Shown in pieces: positions 11,461-22,101 of a stretch of 53,228 bases of DNA. This DNA is from Pelargonium cotyledonis (Eukaryota; Streptophyta; Magnoliopsida; Geraniales; Geraniaceae), in the NCBI GenBank assembly GCA_036897625.1, contig JAYMTA010000049.1, positions 1 through 53,228 on the forward strand, given 5' to 3'. The translations under genes were made by a program, and so were the position numbers. Under the pieces are notes generated by a model. It worked only from the letters and a program-made list of their open reading frames with translations, did no database searches and was not told where the DNA came from. Each line of letters begins with the position of its first letter. Positions within the stretch are counted from its first letter, which is position 1.

Positions 11461-12613
11461 AAATATTCAGATAAGTACAGAATTTATTTATTTATTTTTA
11501 CATAATTATCATTTTTATTTTCTTTGTTTTCAGATAAGCTCAGGTAGTCAGGTTACAGAGTCGATTCTGATTTATTATTATTTTTTTCGTTTTTTTAATT
11601 AATAATCCATTTTCAGTTGCAAATTGCCAAATATGTTTTGCCACGTCACCAGTCCAATACATATCTGCCACGTAATAATTCTTGCTTTATACCACTACAA
11701 TTTTTTTTTTTTGTAGTGAAATGTAACTGAAAAGATTAACATTATAATTAATATATATTTTTTTGTAGAATATAATTAGATTTGATTACAACATAACCTT
11801 GAGATGATGTGATAATTAAGATTGTAGGTATCTTTAAAAATGACACTTCAACTATTGAGATATTACTCTCTCTTCTTCTTAATAAAAAAGATGAATTAGA
11901 AATTAATCGAACTTGCAATTGTCTATAGAGTCTATAGTTTGGACTCGAACAAGCTAACATCCGAAACCCAACTAAAAAATTTCCAACCTCGGGTTGAAAC
12001 TAACATTCCTTGAGAAATGCAGGTCAAGTCATGTGAACCCCGTCAACTCACAAATTTGTACAAAAACTCGAACAAGTCCTTACCCTCAACCCAAACAAAC
12101 TACCATCCATTTCCAGTCACACCCGGGTTGGACATTTTCAACCCGAAATTCATATTGCCACATCCAAAAAACTCGATTTCAAATTGTTAACTCTCCATTT
12201 GGATCCGCTCGATCTCCATAGATACCCAAAAGATATTGTGTTGCATTTGGGATACAAAGTTGCATGGTCTAATCATAAACTATTTTTACCATTGTGATTT
12301 ATTTAACATTATTATGTCTACAATGAATAAATTATATCAATAATAATTAACTATTATGCAACAAGAACTCACAAATCGACACTTCATAATATAAGCAACA
12401 TTTCTATTATGAGCATTATATTAGCAGAAAGTGGTTCATTTCTGTAACTTCCAATTCCACAAAGTTGGATGCTAATATTGAACAACAATATGTGGAACAA
12501 AATAACCAATAATATGTTGAACAGAATTATCTGAAAACTATTTGGTTAGCTCTATAATAAATATTAAAAACAACTTCCCATCGAACACAGCTTCAAACTT
12601 GACACTATGCATT
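11461..12613. other. Spacer between the pyrophosphatase promoter and the EngB 3' end
   Basis: AT-rich with homopolymer T runs (about 11580-11597, 11700-11712). The part at about 11935-12180 has CAACCCGA/GGGTTG words and ends near ATTGCCACATCC, resembling a worn hAT-like element of the family seen in the introns, but I cannot set its ends. The left 150 bp presumably hold the pyrophosphatase promoter. No gene seen. Confidence 0.4.
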
Positions 12614-15600
12614 TCAGACCTTCAACTTGGCAAACCGGGCGATATTAGCAAGAGCAGTTCTTAAACTTCGAATACCAGCTCCAGTTTTCGAGCTCACCAT
12701 CATCTGACACGATAATAATAATCAAATCCAGAGTATTTAGGTCAAACTGTAGGCTTATTTGCACAAAACTACGATGAACTGTGCACATGTAGTTGCACTT
12801 GCACCGTTATCATCAATGTTAATTTTTAACAAAATGCAACACTGCACGTACTGCAATAGCATTGAAATTTAACATATAAAATAATAATTTATGTAAGGGT
12901 ATTTTTGTTTTTTCAATAAAATGTTAACATTGTTGTTATTTGTTAATGATGTAGCTTATCGAAAATAAGTTTACTAAGTTCTTCCAATTTAAAATTCAAT
13001 GCAGTGTGCAACACATGTAAAGTTCAATGCATTGAACTTTAAGAGGAACAACTGACTACACATACTTTTAATAAGGATTCATTTACATAGGGGTATTATT
13101 GTCTTTTCAATAAAAAGGTTATCATCGTTTTAATGATGCAACTTATTGAAAGTAAGTGCAGTTTAAAATTCAATGCAGTTGTGTGCAACGCGTGCAAAGT
13201 TCACTGTAATTTTGTGCTATTTACTCTTAACATTAATCTCTCTCGAAAAATAAAGGTAATCAATTAAAGATAATAAATTTGTTCCCTCTTACCAAAGGCT
13301 GGACAATAGACTTATTTCCCTTCAGGCTCTGCAAAAACAAAAGAAAAAAACTGGTATTCAAAAGTTATTTAGGTGTAGATTACTATTAAATGCTGTAGAT
13401 TAATTCAAATGTCATGTCAAATGTGATTTACCTCTTCGATTTGCATTGCTCGGCGTGCAACATCAACAGGGAACACTAAGTCTGTCTTGGTCAATACTAT
13501 CTGGTACTTCGTATCAAATCTGTCAAATTTATAATGAACATATCAGAAGCTTCTTTATATCTTATAATTTGTCCATTCTTATAGCAATAACCGATTGTTC
13601 CGTGTGTTTCTATTAGAGATGGCAGTTTGTGTTCATGGGTCTCGTTGAAAGTTTAGTATTACGTTAAATGGTTCGATTCGAGCACAACCCGATTATTAGA
13701 TCAGTTGAGTCACACGACACACACACGACCCAATTATGAGCGGGTTGACACGATACAATACAGCCCGATATGTTTCAAAATTACAATTTCATCCTTAAAT
13801 GGGCGGATTATTACATGGGTAACAAAACTCATTTATGACAACCAGTTAGGTCGGTCAAGTGGGTTGGATACAAACATGAACATGGTTAAGTTCAACTCAA
13901 ACCCACTTAAAGTCGTGTCATGTTAGCGTCTAAGTCACAAGTCATGACCCAAATTGCCAGCCCTAGTTTCCATGAAACAAAAAAACTACAGTGCAAAACC
14001 AATATCTTTCTTGACGTAACTACAAGATGGATGTTTAACAGCAGCTGCTTGTTAGGAAGCGAAAATGTTGCTCAGCGCACATTATAAAAGCTGCCAGTTA
14101 AATTAAATATGGAAACTGCTCTTATCACAGTGTGGTGGCTAATGCGGCTTACATCATGTAAAGGACTAATTGTAAATACATACTCTATACTTAGCCTCAT
14201 TCGCAGAAAGTTCCATATACTTATTCTCACGACATCTCACTCCATGTACTTTCAGTTTTTCATTTTGGTAATGTGAAATTGATGATGATCATAAGAATAA
14301 ATTGACTATTTTTGGGGAAAATGATAAATCATGTGTCATACAAATGATAAGAGAGAAAAAATAGCTAAATCTAATTGACAAAAAGAAAAATTGATAAAAC
14401 AAGGATTTAGTTTTCATGAAAAAAAGAAGTATAGAGAGTTGTGTGCAGAAAAATGTCAAGTATGGAGTATTTATATGCAATTTACTTGATGTAAACATGT
14501 GGTTTAAGTAATGAAATTTTAAATACCACCGCTCAAGAATACTAAAGATGGCAATCTGCAAAGGTGTGCGGGCATACCTTTCCATTAGGTCAATGAGTTC
14601 GCGATCCCTTGGCTTCAAACCCCATTTTGTGTCAACAAGAAGGCATACTCGCTTTAAACCAACTCTCGTGGAAACATACTCCATCACCTACACGTAAAAA
14701 TCAGATTCAGATTCAAATCCTGCATTACATGATGAACAAAGGTGTGAGAGGAAGATGCTAAACTAAAACTTATTTGTATACGTGAAAGCAGAGGTGGCAA
14801 TTCAGGATTCGGGTCATTCAGGTTGAAAACGGCTAGCTCGAACCCGACTAAAAGAGGCTAGGGTTTGACATGTAAAACGCGTGGTTTCATGTGGGGCTTG
14901 CCCGACCTGTAATATTCCTCAAGATGAATCCGACCCAACCCAAAACTTGGTGGGGCCCATTTCATGAGCTTCAAAATCACAAAAATGTGGGTCGGGTTTT
15001 GGTGTCCACGGCTAGGGCCCACATTGCCAGGTCTGCATGAAAATACATGGTGCATAATTTGATGTTATGTGACAAAATTTGGTTGGTCACTAACTTTAAT
15101 GAAACACTTGCTAAGCCTTCAATTTTTTTACCCCTAGTTGTTATGTGCGTCTTCTTATTAAGTTTCCTCATTTTGCATATAACATTTTAGCTTCACTCCT
15201 ACATCATTACACCAAATATTGTCACAGTTCCAATTTCAAGATTTGGATTTCTTTGAATTTATTACATCTCAAAACCTAGCCCTTCAACTAGTGAGTACAA
15301 AATAGCATAATTTAAGATTCAATCTACATTTAAAAAAAGATTCAATCTAAGGTCCAAAAGGATCTTACTTAATAAAAAGATAAGAAAGCAGATCAGATGT
15401 TGATGGAATACTCACAAGATCCTCCCAATCTTCCTTTACTTCTTCTTTTGCATAGGCAAAGCCATAGCCGGGCAAATCAACTAAGCAAAGTTTTGATCCA
15501 AGCTCAAAGAAATTAATTGACTGCAGAAGAACCATAGTTAATACCAAATAAACGTTTCAAATATAAACCATGAGGATCATGGAGACCAACCTGAGTAAGG

Positions 15601-17677
15601 CCTGGTTTGTCTGACGTCCGTGCAACGCCCCATTGTCTGGTAAGTGAATTTAATAGTGATGACTTCCCAACATTTGATCTTCCTAATAAAAGACAAACAA
15701 ACTAATCTAAGTTTGTCTGTATCTCATACACAAACCAGGCTACGGGGTGCACAAAAAAAAAATACCAATAAGGAATTTCCTTAAGCTTACCAAGTATATT
15801 ATACATATGACATAGCTGAAAATACAGGCTACCCAACAATATAAAGAAAACAAGATGTCTTTAAGATAACAATAATAATATGATTCAGGCGTAATTCTTA
15901 TGAGTTGAGCTTCCTTTTCTACTTTTCAAAGAAAAAAAGCATGAGACACTTAACCATAATGAATTATGTTTCCATAATATAGACAAGGCAGGAATGAGAC
16001 TAAAATAAAAAAACAAAGATAAAAGGAGCCCGACACAATGAGTGGATGTGGTGATGATTAAATCCTACCTGCAAATGCAACCTCTGGGATATTAGGAGGA
16101 GGAAATGATGTTGAAACCTTCGCAGCAGCAAAGAATTTCATCTTGTTCCTAAATATCTGTTCAGACGGTTAGTGCTAACAATAATTATGATCAGACAAAG
16201 GAGATATTGTTCACCGAATAAAGCTGCTGGGCTATCACCAAGTCTAATGCCATGCATTTCTATAAATAACCTGTTTCATACGCATTCTACTCAACATGCA
16301 GCATATGAACTGAAGACATACATTTTCTTCAATACGCATCCTCTCTGAGCTTTCAGCGGAGGGAATATTATCCAATGTAGCGGGTAGATTTGTGTTGTAT
16401 CCTGCCCTGCGCAACTCAGCTAAACGTCTACGGCCCAACAACTGTAAACAAAATTATCCATCATCATGATGTAAGATATAAAAATATAAAATTAAAAAGG
16501 TTGATATACGACCTGAAGATACTAGAGATTGTTAAGACAAATTACATTATCTTCCACGTAATTAAGGATTGATTGACTGGGTTGTATTGCACGGAACTCT
16601 GCATTCTTTGACATTTCAACATTTTTCTCCAAATTCTCTACCTTTTCTTTAGCTTTTTCTGGGAAAGTAATAAACATCACTTGTAGGTAAAAAAAAAAAT
16701 AATAATAAATAATAACAAAACACACAATGTCAAATGATTGTTATCTATTCTGAAGTATACTTGTAAAGAGCTTTATAGCTTATACCATTTGTAACTATGC
16801 CGTCATCCAGCCGCTTGTTAGAAGTATCATATGGACCTATTCGAATCGCCCGCTTTTTCTTCTTTGGCCGAAAATCTCTGAACTCCGGATCCAATATTTT
16901 TTTACCTGAGATAGTTATGTTGGCAGATCTTGAGATAGAGTCGTTAGGATGCTTGTTCTGACTTTGATCCAAGCCTTTGCTTGAGCCAGATTTGCTTATA
17001 GCATGTTTCTTCAATGTACCACTTCCACCAGCACCAACTTCAACATAATTTGTTTCATGTATCTCCGATGTCTTAGTTCTCCGTTTTCCATCAGGTACCT
17101 CTACACATGCTTCTTTGTCCTTAAGTTTATTAGAAGAGGTTTTGGATTTAGCAGTAGCATTCTTTAATCTACTAGAAACCCATATTGAGCGTGGTGGACT
17201 GTTGCTAGTTTTCACCTTGGCAAAATCATTATTCAGAAGATCCTGTCCATTCTTCGATAAGGCCTTCCTATTGAAGGCTTTTGCATTAGGGTCAGATGTT
17301 CCTTCCGAACTCATATATTCTTGGTCAGCATAGATTCTCTTCCTTATTCTATCAGGTATCAAGTTAACTTCTTGTTGACCTCCACGGGACTGTTTGTCTC
17401 TCATACTTGGTTTCGAGTTCCTTTGTTCATCATGTCCTCTCCTAAAGCTTCCCTCGTTCTTACCATATGTGTTACTCCCTTGTTGACGACCTGCACGAAA
17501 ATGTTGATGATCTCCCGGTCTTGATTTTGTGTTTCTTCTTGCACCATTCTCTTTGTTGCGGAACTTATTGTTGTCAAAGGTACTTTCAGCCTTTTTATTT
17601 CCTCTCTTCGCAGAGTTTCCACCAGCAAATTTGAGTTTCTTGCTGAATTTATGCCTCATGCTCGACTCAGTGGACAT
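12614..17677 (-). CDS. EngB/YihA-like GTP-binding protein with long basic N-terminal arm
   Basis: The C-terminal half is a TrmE-Era-EngA-EngB-Septin-type GTPase. Bacterial EngB assists assembly of the large ribosomal subunit. Coding exons: 17677-16786, 16658-16546, 16441-16322, 16156-16069, 15682-15591, 15520-15416, 14687-14578, 13519-13432, 13328-13293, 12703-12614. Phases agree and give 577 aa. G motifs: GRSNVGKS (about residue 405), T of GLTQ, DLPGYG (449), TKTD (517), SSKTG (552). The first 310 residues are Lys/Arg/Ser/Asn-rich and predicted disordered, with RPKKKKR near the end of exon 1. They do not look like a clear transit peptide. ATG 17677 ([11 protein letters not shown]) is the first in frame. 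Arabidopsis At5g58370, as I recall it, has the same layout. Cell location is uncertain: nucleolus or nucleus from the basic arm, organelle from the GTPase ancestry. Confidence 0.92.
12750..13232. repeat. MITE-like element with inverted ends and internal duplication in the last EngB intron
   Basis: The left end (about 12751-12786: GCACAAAACTACGATGAACT then GTGCAC) pairs imperfectly with the inverse of the right end (about 13195-13230: GTGCAAAGTTCACTGTAATT). Inside, a block with GGGTATT..TTTTCAATAAAA..GTTA occurs at about 12897-13020 and again at 13088-13200. It is probably an old non-autonomous element. Boundaries are approximate and no target duplication was found. Confidence 0.5.
13614..13965. 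mobile_element. hAT-like MITE in an EngB intron
   Basis: A 352-bp element starts TAGAGATGGCAGTTTGTG. The inverse of its end reads TAGGGCTGGCAATTTGGG. It is flanked by 8-bp direct repeats GTTTCTAT (13606-13613) and GTTTCCAT (13966-13973), 7 of 8 matching. The interior is rich in ACCCG/CGGGTT words. It is non-coding. Confidence 0.8.
14789..15035. mobile_element. Second hAT-like MITE in an EngB intron
   Basis: A 247-bp element starts CAGAGGTGGCAATTCAGG. The inverse of its end reads CAGACCTGGCAATGTGGG. The flanks CGTGAAAG (14781-14788) and CATGAAAA (15036-15043) match at 6 of 8 positions, so it is older than the copy at 13614. The interior has the same CGACCCAACCC words. Confidence 0.65.
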
Positions 17678-17752
17678 TTTCGAGTAGTGTTGCTTGCACA
17701 CACGAGTATTTTTATCTCAAACCAAATTGCACCCGGACCGAAGGGTTTGTAG
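17678..17752 (-). other. EngB 5' UTR, second part, with spliced upstream ORF
   Basis: The acceptor TTATTTTCAG|CTACAAACC (exon start 17752) joins the first leader exon, which ends ...GAAATG at the donor ATG|GTACGC near 18674. Splicing creates an upstream ORF that begins with that exon-terminal ATG, reads MLQTLRSGCNLV and ends at TGA, 40-50 nt before the main ATG. The uORF exists only in the spliced message. Confidence 0.5.
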
Positions 17753-17763
17753 CTGAAAATAAT

Positions 17764-18460
17764 TAGATTCAAATGCATTAGAAAGAATCAGATAACAAAC
17801 AATCAAAGTAATTCGCAAACGCTGATGAGTGATGATTTTATCAGTGATTAACGTGCACTTGTGGTAGCAAATTCAAATGAAAATAAACTTATCATCTAAT
17901 AAACCAACCAACCAAACGAACAAATAGTCACATAGTTTCCAACACAACGGCATGCCCGGATTGCCAGCTCTAGAAAACGTTGTACTTAAACTCTTAAACA
18001 AAGATGAGTCCAAATGCATTAGAAAGAAACAGAAACCAACCAACCAAACAAACAGTCACATACTCACATAGTTTCCAACACGACCGCACACACGAATTGC
18101 AAGCTCTAGAAAACATCGTAAGTAAACTCTTAAACAAAGAAGAGTACAAATGCATTAGAAAGAATCAGATAATGAACAATCTAAGTAACTAATCTATTCA
18201 CAAAAGCTGGTGAGTGATGATTTAATCAATGATTCATGCGCACTTGTGTTAACAAATTCAAATGAAAATAACCTCATCATCTAATCAACAAAACAAACAA
18301 ATGCGATTTGCCAGCCCTAGAAAACACAATACTTAGAGCCTTAAACAAATGAGAGTCCAAATGCATTAGAAAGAATCAGATAATGAACAATCTAAGTAAG
18401 TAATCAATTCACAAACGCTGATGAGTGATGAATGATGATTTTATGTAACAAATTCAAATG
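17764..18460. repeat. Tandem repeat array in the EngB 5' UTR intron
   Basis: The word AAATGCATTAGAAAGAA begins four units, at about 17771, 18013, 18148 and 18358. Units are about 135-240 bp long, partly deleted, and share GCAAACGCTGATGAGTGATG, AATTCAAATGAAAATAA and ATAGTTTCCAAC. Each of the first three also holds a TTGCCAGCTCTAG or TTGCAAGCTCTAG-type word close to the right end of the hAT-like MITEs of this window. The array fills the leader intron. Confidence 0.75.
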
Positions 18461-18674
18461 AAAATAACCTTATCGTCTAATAAACCAAACAATGATCAAC
18501 CAAACGAACAAATGGTCGCATAGTTTCCAACTTTCCATGAAAACTGAAACACTGAACAGTCCAAAACCAAACACCGTCGCAGCTGGACAGTGAAAAAAGA
18601 AATAGTTATAGATTTTTGCATTCATGTGCGATAGAGAAAGATGAGCGAGAAGAAGAAGAAGAAGAGAGCGTACC

Positions 18675-18840
18675 ATTTCAAGTAGAGCTTCGCGGTTGTG
18701 GTTGTGGTGGTGGTGTTCTTCGTCTGCTTCTCTGCCCTACTACTCACTTCACTGCACAAAATTAGATTGAGTTCAGAATGAGTATGGGCTTGGAACAGAA
18801 TAGTGAAATTGGGCCTTACATAGATTGGGCCTAATATTAA
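18675..18840 (-). promoter_or_regulatory. EngB first leader exon and promoter with three GGGCY motifs
   Basis: The first non-coding exon ends at about 18674. Upstream lie TGGGCTTGG (about 18785), TTGGGCCTTA (18810) and TTGGGCCTAA (18826). Clustered TGGGCC/GGGCCT elements are typical of TCP-regulated plant promoters of ribosome and organelle biogenesis genes, which fits the GTPase. Motif reading only. Confidence 0.5.
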
Positions 18841-19638
18841 GGCCTTGTTTTTTTCTAAGATAGATAAACATGGTGGGGAAATGTCACTTTTGTCCCTAAA
18901 CTATTCCTTTTGTGCCAAATTGATACTCGATTTGATTTTTGTTTCAACTTGTCCTCTAATTATCTTTATTGCTCCGAATCAGTTCTCAAACAATGTTATT
19001 TTGTTTGACTTAATCCGATATGTATTAGCGCCATCAAAAGATAATCAAATGGGAAAAAATGTGTGTATGTAGCAACCATGTGGAGTTTTAGTGAGCTAAA
19101 TTTACGAACGAAGTCATCTACGAACAAAATTGTATAATCGATGAAATGTTAAAGCCTTGTGTTTTTCTTTTCTCTTGAAATTGATGAATTTCATGGAAGT
19201 TGATTCATCTTTTGTCTTTAAACAGTTTGATTTTATTCGGAATTGATACTCAATTTGATTTTTGTTCTAATTTGCCTTCAAACTATCTGTATCGCTTTAA
19301 AATTTAAATTAGTTTTCCAACAATGTTATTTTGTTACAAATTGATGCAATTTGTGCCAGAATTGTAAGTCTCCACTTACCTCAACAAACTATTGTTATTT
19401 ATTTGACATGGTTGATGGTTGTCAATTTTTCTTGTTGAATTTGTCTACATATCCTAACCAATCTCATGTTGGAAAATTAATTTCACAAATTAGAAATTCA
19501 ATAATAAAAAAAAAAAAATCCCAATCTAGAGTGTCTACTCTCATCATTTCATAGCATTTTCATTGATATTTAAGCTAATACCAAAATACGCCTGAATAAT
19601 TTCATATCATATTGATCTTAACATAAACTAAGAAAGTT
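18841..19638. repeat. Diverged duplicated non-coding block
   Basis: Two related segments (about 18884-19012 and 19213-19340) share AATTGATACTC.ATTTGATTTTTGTT, then CAAACTATC-like text, then CAACAATGTTATTTTGTT. Their spacing is about 325 bp. Reads like old repeat debris. No gene. A (TTC)n run begins at 19660 inside the VPE last exon. Confidence 0.55.
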
Positions 19639-21227
19639 TCAGAAATTGGTAAATTTATCTTTCTTCTTCTTCTTCTTCTTCTTCATACCAACACAAACTT
19701 GAGCAGATGCTTCAGACATTTCCTGGATGGTAACATTAGCATTACACATATTAGCCACTGCCCTCACATATTTCAATCCATAGCTTGACAACGATCCACA
19801 GTGCTCCTCGTAAGTTCTCACCTGTTGTAAAGTTCCAAAGCAAATCGAGCTAACCAGGCAAATTATATATGAGATCGGCACATAATAGTTATGATCATTG
19901 GTTTAGAACCTGATAAATTCAACTACAAGTTCTATGAACATCCCCCCGGTTCTTGTACAAGTTTGAACACTCGTTAAAGCTACTGAAATCATAAGTTTAA
20001 TCTAGAGCTGGTAACTGGGACATAACTGATTCAACAAAAGGCGGGCCAATAAAAAGATGAGTCCATCCTGTTGCTCCATCCGGCAACTATAGTTTAATTT
20101 GTTTATTTTTTATGTGATAGATGACTTTGTCAATCGGATAGATTTTTATAGCACGAGTTAAGAGTATAAAAAAATGTAAATAATTACCATCATCTTGAGA
20201 CAACTCCAATCATCAACAACAGGTTGCCCAGCAGGTCTAACTCTGGCCAACACTTCAGGACCATCTTGAGGCCCAAATAAATAGTTTCCAATCCGTTTTA
20301 TACTTTGGTCAACATGCTTCCTCATGGAAACCTCCTTCTCCAACTGCTTTTTAGCTTCAAGCCTCTCCGGAGAACCCTTGGGAGCTTTTTGATACTGAAA
20401 CCAATACAGTACAATACAATAAATCAAAACAAAACGAAGATATTGGTAGCGCTTGGATTATGATTTTTATGTAGGAATGGGAACCAGGAATGAGATTCTC
20501 ATTCTTTATGTTTGTAGAAAATGACTTTGGAATGAGAATCTCATTGCCAATTCAAATTTTGTAATCAAAGCGCTATATATAATATTTTTTTGTACAATAT
20601 TTACTAAAGACGTATGTAAAGAACAACCTTGAGGTGATAGTGAAGCAGATTGGCATCATGCTGATTAACGAGGTTTGAGTTTAATGGTACTGAGTGTTTG
20701 GAAGTACGATTGTTCTGCCCGGAAGGAATATAGCCAATGTACATGGAGAGTCTATCTTGAGCAATCTTCAAATCCCCATAGCGCATAACATGAGTTCTGA
20801 ATTCCTCATCACTAAATCCTGTCCTCCTCTTAACCTGTTAATTATTAGCCGCAACAAAGTAACTAATTATCAATCCCAATCCCAATCCCATATTAAAACA
20901 GTACATACATATATGTATATTCATTGGTATATACCACTCGATATTGTTGTTCCAGAGTCTCACTCATTGAATCATGCTTGTCACTACAGGCAGAGAAAGC
21001 TCAAATCACCAAACAAACAAACAAACTATAATTGAACTTGAATCAATAACATGAAAAAAATGTAAATAATTTTAAAAATAAAATTATACTACTATGCGTA
21101 GTCGCGTACCTGTCCTCCAACCAAGCAACACTGAACAAATCTCCCAAGCGATTAGTATATTCAGAGGGCACAACAAGATACCATTCCGGACAATACACAC
21201 TCCAACTGCTCTCGTTTGGATTCGATG
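19639..21227 (-). pseudogene. Vacuolar processing enzyme (legumain, C13), 3' half only
   Basis: VPEs are vacuolar Asn-specific cysteine proteases that mature storage and vacuolar proteins and act in cell death. Exons: 21227-21110, 20983-20935, 20834-20628, 20394-20188, 19821-19639. Phases agree (about 254 aa). The text follows a VPE from [16 protein letters not shown] through [55 protein letters not shown] and HCGSLSSYGLKYVRAVANMC. These are the substrate-loop region and the C-terminal autoinhibitory prodomain. The signal peptide, catalytic His and catalytic Cys are absent here. No stop interrupts the half. The last exon reads into an AAG microsatellite, adding a Lys run. No ATG lies in frame upstream. 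The missing 5' half lies at 25008-26029 on the other strand. Confidence 0.88.
20449..20575. mobile_element. Short MITE with AGCGCTTGGATTA ends
   Basis: Begins AGCGCTTGGATTATGATTTT. The inverse of its end reads AGCGCTTTGATTACAAAATT. The middle repeats GGAATGAGA.TCTCATT in both senses. 127 bp, no coding capacity. It lies in an intron of the VPE 3' half. Related copies lie at 4930-5036 and 30468-30608. Confidence 0.65.
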
Positions 21228-21244
21228 CTGTTACAAAACATGAT

Positions 21245-21515
21245 GCAGCAATTCACAATCATGAATGCAACAAAAGTTTATAGAAAGGTGAAATACACTG
21301 CCTCAAACCCCTATCAATTTTAAGTTTTCAACGGCAAAATATCGAAGAATACTTGAATAATCTGTCATTATATGTAGTAGTAGCAAGCACTCAAACAATG
21401 TAATAAACAGTTTGTATGCACGTGGTGTTAGAGTTCATTTTCTCGAGAAACAAACAACCCCAAATTCCTAGAAACCGGATTCACAAGCATGAATGCAACA
21501 AATTGTAGAAAGATA
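21245..21515 (-). repeat. Left inverted-repeat arm at the VPE break
   Basis: Read on the minus strand, one full unit (21459 to 21245) starts GGGGTTGTTTGTTTCTCGAG and ends near GCATTCATGATTGTGAAT. It is preceded by a partial unit (21515-21460). The same unit, twice, lies on the plus strand at 26141-26530. Here it runs up to the intron border just before the first VPE exon (21227). Confidence 0.8.
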
Positions 21516-21544
21516 AAACTTAACTTTTGAGATCTGGAATCTAC

Positions 21545-21839
21545 CTGAAAACGAAGCGAATCTGAAGCTGGAACTGAGACCGGAAAGAGAGAGATGGTTG
21601 AGAAGTGTCCATTTTCGAATATTTCTCTGGATCTCGAGCTTTCGTCGGTAAAATTCAAAACTTCTGTTCCGTTCCCGCCCCTTTTCTCGCGGTTGTTTTT
21701 CAGATAAATTCTCTGGGCCTCACTCATTGTCTTGTAAGAGACTGGACTCGTATTGAAAAGGCCCAAAATTCTTAGCGAACCCAATCTCTCTCTCTCACAT
21801 GTTCGCTTTCGCTCCAAAAACCAGACCATTTTCGCTCCA
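21545..21839 (-). other. Possible chimeric leader exon and promoter facing the VPE 3' half
   Basis: On the minus strand a donor TTTTCAG|GTAGATTC lies at 21545. If joined to 21227, the frame open from 21719 to 21545 runs into the VPE frame with no stop, but it contains no ATG. The ATG-led frames here (for example MSEAQRIYLKN from 21726) would enter the VPE exon out of frame. GGGCCT (about 21716) and GGCCCA (about 21761) motifs suggest a promoter, most likely that of the membrane-protein gene on the plus strand. Confidence 0.35.
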
Positions 21840-22098
21840 GTCGCAGATCAAATAACCGTTTTCATCTTCCTCACTCTCTCGCTCTCTCTCTGAAAGTTAT
21901 CAGAATCACTAAAAATTCTTTGTCGTCTTCGTCTTCTTCCTCACCGTCTTGTCTGATTGCTACCATAGTCGTAAGGTTGATTTTGATTTTTGTTTTCATT
22001 ATCGAAAAACAAGACCATTCAATTTCTTAAAAGTAACTTGATTTCACGTTTCGCTATAGATTTTGGCTTCAATGAAACCTGTTTGCTTGGTTTTGTAG
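21840..22098 (+). other. 5' UTR and leader intron of the membrane-protein gene
   Basis: A CT-rich leader (21840-21975) ends at the donor GTAAG|GTTGATTT. The acceptor TTTTGTAG (22098) lies three bases before the ATG at 22102. The transcription start near 21840 is inferred from the pyrimidine-rich text and the GGCCCA motif upstream. Confidence 0.5.
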
Positions 22099-22101
22099 GT
22101 A

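Noticed and set aside
17764..18460. CRISPR-like array of repeats
   Set aside because: Units are 135-240 bp, imperfect, without short uniform repeats and spacers, and the DNA is plant nuclear; it is an ordinary tandem repeat.
19639..19690. Lys-run C-terminus of the VPE 3' half as a functional nuclear or vacuolar signal
   Set aside because: It comes from a (TTC)n microsatellite reading as AAG codons; more likely a stop shift in a decaying gene.
21428..21829. A 133-codon minus-strand frame beginning MVWFLERKR
   Set aside because: It runs through the promoter side of the membrane-protein gene and into the repeat arm. It has no family likeness, and its frame does not match the VPE exon.
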